Below are positions 55,581 through 64,000 of a DNA stretch of 64,000 bases, in pieces (within the stretch, counting starts at the first letter, position 1; each line of letters starts with the position of its first letter). The position numbers and the translations under genes were made by a program. A model generated the notes under the pieces. That model ran no database searches and was not told the DNA's origin. It saw only the letters and a program-made list of their open reading frames with translations. The stretch lies in the NCBI RefSeq assembly GCF_020283565.1, contig NC_060060.1, forward strand, positions 19,654,001 through 19,718,000, written 5' to 3'. This DNA is from Trifolium pratense (lineage: Eukaryota > Streptophyta > Magnoliopsida > Fabales > Fabaceae).

Positions 55581-57381
55581 TGTAGGAGGATTTCTTCTGT
55601 ATTTTATTATTTTAGTTAAATTTAGTTTTATTATATTTTAGGTTGATTCCTTATTTTTATATTTCACCTAGGTTAGTTATTTTTATATTTTAGGTAGATT
55701 TGTAATTTTTATTTAGCTAGGTTTGTTATTTTTATTTTTACAATCTTTTAGGAGATTTGTTAATTTTATTTTTCACTCATATTTAAGCTAAATTATTGTA
55801 GCCTTGAAGGCAGTTTTTTGATTCAATAAAATTATTCGAGTTTTATCTCAACTTTCGGTGGACTCCGAAACCCTATTTTGACAAGTTTGTGTTTGCGGCT
55901 TGTCTTTATCCATTAGGTTTAGCGTTTTGCTAACCTAGCGCTTCCGTACTGCGTCAGTTGGTATCAGAGCAGGTTTCTCCTGTTCTTTTCTAACGTGATC
56001 AGATGGGAGATCAATCGGTGACGAAAGCAGAGTTTTACGGTGCCATGACGGCTTTAACCGCGGCCATCACAGCTCTGACAACACAGGTGACAACGTTATC
56101 CAACAACAACCGAAACTACAACAGCAATAGAAACAGTAACAACAACAGAAACGGCGACAACAACCGCAACAACCCATCTACTAATGACTCGAGTTCTGAG
56201 GATGAGGAAGTTGTGTCCGAAAAGGGAGGTGAAGAGAACCCAACTAGGATAAAAAAAATTGTCTTGTGCAAGTCTGGCGATCCACAACTTAATGTCGACC
56301 TACCTGTGGCGGCTCCGTTTAGGCCAGATGTATTTGTGCGAAATCCGGCAACAACCTCACCGCCACTAGAACCTCCAGACACTAGGATGCAGGCGGCGAC
56401 TTCCATCTCAGCAAAACCTCCGCATCACAGCCGTCACATTGAACTCAAGGATTTGCTTATAGATCGGGTTCAATTCGGATTTTACCTTAAATCTTATGGT
56501 TTAGGCACTAGCTCAAACATGTTAACTGAGTTGGGTCAAATACCCTTTTGTGATAAATTTCAAATTCTGTGTTCTATCTTTGAGCAATGGAACCCCGGTG
56601 GTTATTTGGATGTGTTGACACGAGACAGGTCCTCTCACTTAATTCAATGGGATCCAGGAGGGTGGTCTCTTGTTCATTGGAGGAGTCAACCTGCAAAGGA
56701 AGCTCTTTATCAAGACGAGAACTCGGGGTCGAGTTCTTTTGAGGTAGAGGAGTCTGATGTAGGAGGATTTCTTCTGTATTTTATTATTTTAGTTAGATTT
56801 AGTTTTATTATATTTTAGGTTGATTCCTTATTTTTATATTTCACCTAGGTTAGTTATTTTTATATTTTAGGTAGATTTGTAATTTTTATTTAGCTAGGTT
56901 GGTTATTTTTATTTTTACAATCTTTTAGGAGATTTGTTAATTTTATTTTTCACTCCTATTTAAGCTAAATTATTGTAGCCTTGAAGGCAGTTTTTTGATA
57001 CCAACTGACGCAGTACGGAAGCGCTAGGTTAGCAAAACGCTAAACCTAATGGATAAAGACAAGCCGCAAACACAAACTTGTCAAAATAGGGTTTCGGAGT
57101 CCACCGAAAGTTGAGATAAAACTCGAATAATTTTATTGAATCAAAAAACTGTCTTCAAGGCTACAATAATTTAGCTTAAATAGGAGTGAAAAATAAAATT
57201 AACAAATCTCCTAAAAGATTGTAAAAATAAAAATAACAAACCTAGCTAAATAAAAATTACAAATCTACCTAAAATATAAAAATAACTAACCTAGGTGAAA
57301 TATAAAAATAAGGAATCAACCTAAAATATAATAAAACTAAATCTAACTAAAATAATAAAATACAGAAGAAATCCTCCTACA
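55581..57381 (+). mobile_element. Aberrant LTR element with an inverted third LTR
   Basis: LTR1 (55581-55956, 376 bp, TGTAGGAGG...TGCGTCA), primer binding site TGGTATCAGAGC (55959-55970), a Gag-like frame (56003-56757), then LTR2 direct but cut after 242 bp (56758-56999). This joins through TGAT microhomology to an inverted primer binding site and a complete inverted LTR (57006-57381, again 376 bp). The element therefore starts TGTAGG and ends CCTACA, with a normal 5' edge at both ends. Inserted in the LINE. Confidence 0.93.
56003..56757 (+). mobile_element. Gag-like frame of the 55.6-kb LTR element
   Basis: About 250 codons up to the LTR2 edge; the frame then runs on into LTR2. N-terminal MGDQSVTKAEFYGAMTALTA, an Asn/Arg-rich stretch, acidic patch (SSSEDEEVVSEKGGEE) and Trp-rich end (EQWNPGG, IQWDPGGWSLVHW). 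No protease, integrase or RT follows, so the element is non-autonomous. Confidence 0.6.
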
Positions 57382-57590
57382 TCATATGGTCTAATCATAT
57401 AGCTCTCCAAGCTTCTCTACTACTCTCACATTCAAATAATAAATGTTTTTCATCTTCCGATTCCGTTAAACATAAATGACATTCTACCGGACATTGAACA
57501 CATCGAAGTGTCTGTTTTTTATTTTATTGTAAACATGATTAAAAATTACTCATCAACTTGGTTATCAAAAGGGAGACTGGAGAGCCTTCG

Positions 57591-58139
57591 GTGTTTTTTT
57601 TTTTTATCGGTCACGGACAGATCCAGAAGCTTATCACACCAAGACCGAAAAATAGTAAAATAATAATAAAAATGAATGTAGATTTTTTTATTACAGTTGT
57701 CCATGTATTTTTTTTTATGTTATCGTGTTATATTTACGAAGTTCTTGTTTAATGGTGACCGATGACTAATCGCCTCCGGAAAATATGTGCGGCACAAAAA
57801 ATAAGTTCTTCCCCTCAATTGAATTTTGTGCATACGCAAGAGCCAAATATGAAACTTTTGACCACTTGCTTAAGAGACTCAAAACTCTTACCACTCGAAA
57901 CAACTACTTTTTTTGTTTATTAAAAGGCTATATTTTTAATGATTCAACACTTATAATTGTTCGACAATATAAATATTTTTACACCATAAATACAATGTAA
58001 ATAATAAATAATACATATATTTACAAATTATAATATACTAATGATATATGATATATTATGTATATGTATGTATGTAGATGAGGGGGAGGGGATCTTCGCC
58101 ACTGCTAATCCCCCTCCAGGTTGGTCCCTGGTATCAGGC
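57591..58139. other. Unidentified insertion in MATE relic 2
   Basis: Absent from the other MATE copies. Starts CCTTCGGTG with a T-run. No gene recognised. Confidence 0.4.
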
Positions 58140-58345
58140 AAGGTATTTTTTAGCAAAATGTAAGAGCTCTTAAATACAAGGAAATTATGAACCAATAATT
58201 AATAAAATTATCAAGTAACAAAACATCAAAAGTTTTAAGTGTACATAAATTGAAGGAAGAGGAATATGACTTACCTTGACTCCCTCAAGTCAACCTTGTA
58301 ACCCAAAATTTGTATACGTATTAAATATATTTGACTTTTTTGGCT

Positions 58346-58880
58346 TGTTTTTGTTTATATTTTGTTTTAGCAAGAGTTAAAATTATATTTAAAAAAACTT
58401 TTAATTTTTTAAAAAGTTAAATGTACGATTTTAAAATGAACAATTTTTTAATTAAATTTTTTAACATATCTTCTTAAGACATAACTTAACTCTAATAAAT
58501 AATTACAAATATACATGTAGGGTCGTTTCTCTTCACTAGAACCCATTTTCCACCCATATCTCACACCACTAATAGTAATACGACCTACTAAGAAAATCAT
58601 GAGATTGAAACATTGTCATTTAAGGCCAACGAGATTAGTATTTTAAAAATTGACTCAAATCGACACTCAATCAGACAAACTCGATTGAGAATTGAAGAGA
58701 TAATCATCTCAAGCAACCTAATAGATTGAGCTAGTTCTAAAATTGGAACGAACTAATGTGACTTGGTCGAACATGATTAAAATCGATGACTTGGAAGGAT
58801 AGAAGCGCCGAGAGAGTGAGTGGGGGGGGGGGTATGTAAATAAAAAATGAAGATGAGACTAGCCATGAATTTTTAGACAC
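58346..58880. other. Intergenic before RPL27A copy 2
   Basis: AT-rich, with a G-run near 58825. Similar in outline to the region before copy 1, including AAAATTATGAGATTG-like phrases and CTTCACTAGAA. Confidence 0.4.
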
Positions 58881-58886
58881 GAAAAA

Positions 58887-58992
58887 AGCCCAAATCCGAA
58901 ATCCATTTTCCCAACTCTTACAACCCTCAAACCCTAAGGACAAAAGCGTAAACCTGATCAAATCACGTATATAAATCAACACAAAACCCTAA
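58887..58992 (+). promoter_or_regulatory. RPL27A copy 2 promoter: GCCCA box and two telo boxes
   Basis: AGCCCA (58887-58892), AAACCCTAA at 58929-58937 and again at 58984-58992, with the ATG at 59043. One more telo box than copy 1. Confidence 0.8.
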
Positions 58993-59042
58993 TATTTCGT
59001 GTTTCAGCGCCGAAACCAGAGAAGGAGAGAGCAGCAACAACA

Positions 59043-59489
59043 ATGACTACCAGATTCAAGAAGAACAGGAAGAAGCGAGGCCACGTCAGTGCCGGACACG
59101 GTCGTATCGGAAAACATAGAAAGCATCCCGGAGGTCGTGGTAACGCCGGAGGTATGCATCACCACCGTATCCTGTTCGACAAGTACCATCCAGGTTACTT
59201 CGGTAAAGTTGGTATGCGTTACTTCCACAAGCTTCGTAACAAATTCTATTCCCCAATCGTCAACATCGACAAGCTTTGGTCACTTGTTCCTGAAGATGTT
59301 AAGGAAAAAGCTGCCAAATCTAAGAGCACTGCACCTGTGCTTGACGTTACTCAGCATGGTTTCTTCAAGGTTCTTGGTAAGGGTGTTTTGCCGACTAATC
59401 AGCCTCTTGTTGTTAAGGCTAAGTTGATTTCTAAGATTGCTGAGAAGAAGATTAAGGAAGCTGGTGGTGCTGTTATTCTTACTGCTTAG
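59043..59489 (+). CDS. RPL27A: 60S ribosomal protein L27a (uL15), copy 2
   Basis: 148 codons, intronless. Differs from copy 1 by one residue (Ser95 in KSKSTAPV). Third-position changes such as GAT/GAC and CAA/CAG dominate, as expected for two copies under purifying selection. It has its own complete promoter. The downstream flank matches that of copy 1, so it arose by segmental duplication and not by retroposition. Confidence 0.97.
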   Translation: MTTRFKKNRKKRGHVSAGHGRIGKHRKHPGGRGNAGGMHHHRILFDKYHPGYFGKVGMRYFHKLRNKFYSPIVNIDKLWSLVPEDVKEKAAKSKSTAPVLDVTQHGFFKVLGKGVLPTNQPLVVKAKLISKIAEKKIKEAGGAVILTA

Positions 59490-61199
59490 GTTTTTTTTCA
59501 ATTTTCAAGTTATTTGTTTTTCCTAGATTTGTATTCGACATTGTGTTGGTTTTGTTTTGGTTGAAATTTGGAAAACTATATATTTCAGGTTATAACAATA
59601 TTATATGCTTTTGGTACCTAATCGTGCAATTTTGATTCTGATTTTGAATCATTTTTTTTTATCAATTATGCAATGTGCGTTATAGTGTTTGAATATTATG
59701 TCTTTTTAGGATATAATAATCGTGCAATGTTTGAATCTGTGATGTAGGGTGAAATGAAATTGAAATGAAACAGACATGATTAAAAAAGTAAAATTTAATC
59801 ACAGATACTTTGATATGTATGGTGTCCGATATGGCATCTGACCTGATAGTTTCGGGGCTTGTGTTTTTTTAGCAGCCTTGTTCCTTGATTGGATTTTAAG
59901 AGTTGTACTGTTTTATATTACCAGAACTGTCCCCCGAACCAGATTAAATTGGTAGCAAAAGCAAAAAAAAAATTCAATTGTGAGAGTGGTGATTCAATTG
60001 TATATGTTGTTTGTGGGAGGCATGAACCCCTTATGGTTTGCCTTTCACCACTGGCTTAGAATGGTAATTGTCATATATTTATTTGATGTTCTTGCATTTC
60101 AATCCTTATGGTGTTTGGGTTGTTCTTTTTGTTTTTGTCAGTTATTCAATGTTTGTTGGAGTGTTGGATTGGTTGTATAGGGTTGAATGTAGTGAAGTGA
60201 AATGGAATAAGCTAGTTAGATTTCAAGTAATGGATGTTATCCGTTCCATTTTACCCTGTTTCATGCTAGATCTATAATGTGTCTATAAGTTTGGATTACA
60301 AAATTGTTAGTGCTGTTTTAGGAAAAATAATATTTAGCTATTTGCCATTGATGCTGGTGTTTTTAGCAGCCTTATTCCCAGTTGGATTTTTAGAGTTATA
60401 CCAATTTATACTACCCATTGCCTCTAAGCAGAGCTCAATTGGGATACTGCTGTTTATATTGTTTGTAGTAGTTATGGACCCCTTATAGGTTGAGATACTT
60501 ACCATCTTGAATAAAACAATTATGAGGTTTCCTCTATTTTAGATTTCTGCATTTGTATTGTCCCTGTTGCATTTCACTGCACCTTAAGAGTAACTAATGT
60601 CATGTTTGATTGTGGTCTGTGATGGTAAATTGTTGTCTCCTGTTTGCACATTGTGAATTTTCTGAGGTGTCAATGTGTGGTGATACTAGTTCTAAGTCAT
60701 CTATATCCTTTGCTTGAGTGCTGCAATGATGAGATGAGTTGCTCGTTGCTAGGTGGGTAGGGTCAATTTAATCATAAAAAATGTTTGTTCATGTCTTTGA
60801 GTAACTGTTTTACTCCATTTGCACCGATCGAAAGGCTCCATGCTCACCTTGCACGGGTCAATTACCTTACCTTATTGAGATGGAGCACAATAAAATATAA
60901 GCTTTGGGCTTGTCATGTTTAGCGCTCACAAGCATATGGTTGAGTTAGCTAACTTTAATTTCGATCCCTTTTCCTAAATTCTATATACTGATTCTATGTC
61001 TAGAGACTTCCACGAGCTAACAGATGGCTATGGTCCAATGCGACATATATTTAAATAGAATCACAGCACAAGTGGTTGAATCTCAGGGTGATTCTTTTTT
61101 CAGTTGAATTGGCTAGAAAAATTTGTCTTGTTAGTTGGTTTGGTTCCAATGATCAATATTTTCTAAATGTCCTTGTTGTTCTTGCTACATCAATAGAGC
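59490..61199. other. RPL27A copy 2 3' flank with internal duplication
   Basis: Collinear with 41206-43600. Contains two diverged repeats of the TTTTTAGCAGCCTTG...TTGATTGGATTTT type (about 59870 and 60360) and the SINE scrap at 59921. No gene. Confidence 0.6.
59921..59970 (+). mobile_element. SINE 3'-end scrap
   Basis: CCAGAACTGTCCCCCGAACC then AGATTAAATTGG and an A-run. Same tail as the SINE at 61200-61356, opposite strand. Absent at the collinear place in copy 1 (about 41660), so it inserted after the duplication. Strongly 5'-truncated. Confidence 0.75.
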
Positions 61200-61356
61200 T
61201 TTTTTTTTTTTTTCGGCTTTTCACCACCAGTTGAATCTGGTTCGGGGGTCAGTTCTGGCATCAAGTGGTTCCAGCCCCCTCCCGATCGTAGTTGTGGGGG
61301 ATCGAACCGCGGTCCTCCCTACCAAGTTCAGCACCAATCACCACTGAACCAACTAA
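61200..61356 (-). mobile_element. tRNA-derived SINE
   Basis: Minus strand: A box TGGTTCAGTGG (61351-61341), B box GGTTCGATCCC (about 61308-61298), a body of about 90 bp and a poly(A) tail (plus-strand T-run from 61200). The spacing of about 35 nt between boxes fits an RNA polymerase III promoter. Inserted in the RPL27A-MATE spacer; the copy 1 spacer (about 43320-43360) lacks it. Confidence 0.85.
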
Positions 61357-61530
61357 CGATTGGTTACATGTTGTGCTTAATACAATCAATAAAGCTTAGA
61401 AAACAAAAATGAATAAGTTGTTTGTCTGTTTACTTTGTTTTGAGAATATTTATGATTAAACAAAATAATTCAGATCACAACATAGTAGAGACATGACACT
61501 ATTTTCTGCTACCGTAATTTCATGTCTCTA

Positions 61531-63018
61531 CTATGTTGGTTTCAGTCACTTGTTGACCCCCACCCCAATTCCTTATCCTATCTTCAGCAAGAGAGGCCTG
61601 CAATTATGCAAATATAAGCACAACTTAATAGATAGTATGTATATGCATGCTTGAAAAGCATTTTTTGAATTTGTGAATGAGAAAATTAATATACTAGAAA
61701 TTTCTTACCTCTTTGTTCCAGTTAGTTCTGTAAACGATTAGCAAAAGAACACAAGTCTGCAATATAGTCCCTGACATCATTCCACACCAAATTCCCTGAA
61801 GTATAACAAAGATTATTGTTTATGACCAAGTGTTTTTGAATTGTGATGTGGTTAGCTCATTTTCATCATTATAGTAATTTTCCAAGAAGCAAGAGCTATT
61901 ATAAGATCCTTTCCAAAAATGAAAGGAGTTATGGCAAATTTTGACATTCAGTTACAAGAAAATTATGAAACCAATAATTAATAATTATCAAGTAACAAAA
62001 CATCAAAAGTTTTAAGTGTACATAAATTGAATGAAGAGGAGTATGACTTACTTTGACTCCCAAGTCAACCTTGTAACCCAAAATAAGACCCACAGGAATT
62101 CCAAATAGGTAGTAGCATGCAATGTTCACATATGCCACAGCTGCTTGCCATCCAGCCCCAATAGCCACCCCTGCACAAAATTATAATTACAAGACAATGA
62201 TGTCTAACTCTTTAAAAAAAACACTTATTTATCATTCAATTTTCTCTTTAATTTATTGTTAGAGACATAAAAATTGGAATCAACTTCATTTTTTCTGTTT
62301 TTTTCCTTTCATAATTCAATTTCTTTAAGTAATGATGTGTTAGACTGATCAGTCAATTTGAAAGTTTTAATCTTACCTGAAAGAACAGGTTGAACATTAT
62401 TAATTACAACACATAAGGCCAACAAAGGAGTGAGATCCTTGACCAGTTCTGCCACTTCTGTGTCATTGGTAAAAAGGGCAGGGTACTTATCGCGGGAGAT
62501 TATCAAAACAAGAGCTAGTAAGAGTCCGATAAATATTGATGTAATCACGGCCACCACCAACGAAAATCTGGCTGTTCTTGGGTGAATTGCTCCTAGTTCA
62601 TTTGAGACTCTCACACTGCAAAATTTTATTCATTGAATTTAACCTTTAACATAAGAACAATTTTATAAATTTTTATTTTATATTATGTAACGAGTCTTAT
62701 ATATATAATGCGGAAGCAAACCTTACGGCGACGTTCATCCCAAAAGACACCATGATGGTCCAGCCCAATATATTCATGCTACAACGCATATTAAATGTGT
62801 GAGTTTATGATGATTTTCTCATTTCGTTTATGTATAAAAAAAAAATTGCAAGTAGTATTAAATATATTTGGCTTTTTGAATCGTTTAGTTTATATTTCAT
62901 TTCAGAAAGAGTATATTAGTCATCCACATACCAAATAGAGAAGGCGTCTACAGAGACTTCTGCATTCTTGAGATATCCAGCGAACAAAATCAGTGCCATA
63001 AAGTACCATGTTTCCAAG
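61531..63018 (-). CDS. MATE (DTX-type) efflux transporter, C-terminal exons; 5' part outside the window
   Basis: Six exons: 63018-62932, 62778-62722, 62615-62377, 62170-62052, 61795-61709, 61597-61531. All have GT-AG borders and join in frame: LETWYFMALILFAGYLKNAE, MNILGWTIMVSFGMNVAV, VRVSNELGAIHPRTARFS, VAIGAGWQAAVAYVNIACYY, GIPVGLILGYKVDLGVK, GIWCGMMSGTILQTCVLLL, NWNKE and ASLAEDRIRNWGG-stop. RVSNELGA and QAAVAYVNIACYYLFGIP are hallmark plant MATE/DETOXIFICATION motifs, of cation-coupled exporters of flavonoids, alkaloids or other compounds. About 218 residues of a usual 480-500 are present, so the N-terminal exon(s) must lie beyond 64000. No lesion seen; this is the likely functional copy of the three. 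Confidence 0.9.
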
Positions 63019-64000
63019 CTGAGCACAAGATGCATGAAAGCAAACATTTATATTTATGTAATATATAAACGTAAATATTTCTTCTCTTTAACATACTAGG
63101 AATACAACACACCAATGACAATTTGCCACATGTAATTTACAAACATAGTATAAGATATTTTTTTATCTAAAAGATCATTTTTATTCCAATTGCAAATTTA
63201 CAAATATAATAATTTACTTATTTGATTAGACTTTTTATTTTATATCAAATAATCCGATGACTAGACATTCCACCTTAAAGGTGAATAAGTGGAGTATTTA
63301 GAATTCGAATCCCGATTCATACATATATATATATATATAATGCGATGTTCCTACCAACTGAATTAAGCTTACGGGAATTGTTAGACTACTTTGTATATAT
63401 ATGCATGTGTAAAATATGGAGTCCTATCCAATTAAGGTGATTAATTTGGTGGTTGAGAGAAAGAGACAAAAGAAGGTTGTGAATTTTCACTTACAAGGTA
63501 CAGTATTTCCCTTTCACAATTTTTTTTTTCTTAAAAGAAAAACTTAAGTAGTTGCATTTTGCTACCTAACTAAAAATAATTAATCGATGCCTAACACATT
63601 CTTATGAGATATAAATAGATAAACAATGCATGTGATCAATCAAAACTAGTAATTAAAAAAGATAGAAATATATATCTAAATATACAGATGCCTTTTAAAA
63701 TTCAGTCATAATTAATTGTTGATGTTTGTTTGGTTTTTTATATGCACTATGAGGATGTTAGATATTAATTTATTTATTTTTTTGACAAAGATATATTAAA
63801 TTAGCTGTGCATTCAAATCTAGTAATTTAAAATATTATAATTATAGGAATTATAAGAATTATCATAGGAAAATGTTTTCGATGCTTTCATTGCATTACTA
63901 ATGTGTATAATATACATGTCTTACAATTATATATTAGGAAGCTAATCAAGGCTTATGAATACAATGATATTTTGTGACTAATGCTAATGATTGTACATCA
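63019..64000 (-). other. Probable first intron of the MATE gene
   Basis: AT-rich, with no exon recognised. Since exon 63018-62932 begins at a splice acceptor, transcription must come from further right. Confidence 0.55.

Larger units (their letters stand above)
54957..57513 (-). mobile_element. LINE, 5'-truncated, with poly(A) tail
   Basis: The minus-strand element ends in a poly(A) run (plus-strand T-run at 54957-54975). Before it lies an RNase H-like domain (55413-54988: DHRGRFILAGSNLIQG, MEGEAMTLKEAICEIMHRGL, FESDSKIVVDAISS). GTCTGT occurs at both edges (about 54953 and 57509) and fits a short target duplication. The host sequence is continuous across it when compared with 44330-44425. 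It was later hit by the LTR element at 55581. Confidence 0.85.
54545..58345 (-). pseudogene. MATE transporter relic 2, split by insertions
   Basis: Homology to the good MATE copy occurs in pieces: the start of the last exon (54548-54572, cut short), the preceding exon (about 54760-54668), intron to about 54955, intron again at 57515-57590, and a third exon edge at about 58310-58270 (GYKVDL, then a frame-breaking change). A LINE occupies 54957-57510, and 57591-58139 is foreign and unidentified. Non-functional. Confidence 0.85.

Noticed and set aside
61296..61351. tRNA gene
   Set aside because: A and B boxes are present but there is no cloverleaf with acceptor stem; the poly(A) tail and SINE body identify a SINE.

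Overview
The window is nuclear DNA of a flowering plant. It has split genes with GT-AG introns, intronless ribosomal protein genes with telo-box promoters, and dense Copia, Gypsy, LINE, SINE, Helitron and MITE remains in AT-rich DNA. The gene types and repeat style suggest a papilionoid legume of the Medicago kind; this is an inference, not something one marker proves.

Layout. 1-6 kb: AT-rich DNA with a Helitron 3' end, a 601-bp LTR with primer binding site, and a diverged repeat family. 6-10.2 kb: two gene relics, a Crooked-neck-like splicing factor piece split by a solo LTR with a perfect 5-bp target duplication, and an AlkB-homologue-8-like oxygenase piece with a nonsense codon. 11-14.2 kb: an intact class XII LRR receptor kinase (non-RD), followed at 19-19.9 kb by a broken kinase copy. 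Between them lies a 2.36-kb palindrome of transposable elements embedded in (TA)n. 20-25.7 kb: a Copia fragment inserted in a PRPP synthetase pseudogene, a 1.7-kb foldback element whose core is an array of small palindromes, and a Mutator-type MITE with a 10-bp target duplication. 26-28 kb: two unrecognised reading frames and a LINE RNase H relic.

29.3-38.3 kb holds one large intact gene, a plastid ABC half-transporter (ABCB26/TAP1 type). Its 18 exons join in frame to 697 codons, across a rearranged Gypsy insertion in one intron and a GC-AG intron in another. 40.7-64 kb is a segmental duplication of a unit made of RPL27A (uL15, plus strand) and a MATE transporter gene (minus strand). RPL27A occurs twice and differs at one residue. 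MATE occurs as two broken copies and one good copy that runs off the right edge. The broken copies are the landing zone for nested transposons: a 9-kb Copia carrying a solo short LTR and a 5.27-kb Helitron, and a LINE carrying an LTR element with one inverted LTR.

Genes likely to be functional are the LRR receptor kinase, the ABCB26-type transporter, both RPL27A copies and the right-hand MATE gene. The most unusual structures are the Helitron (exact A^T site, an empty-site copy alongside, an internal head-to-tail duplication with a conserved 42-codon frame), the (TA)n-embedded palindrome, the foldback element and the three-LTR element.
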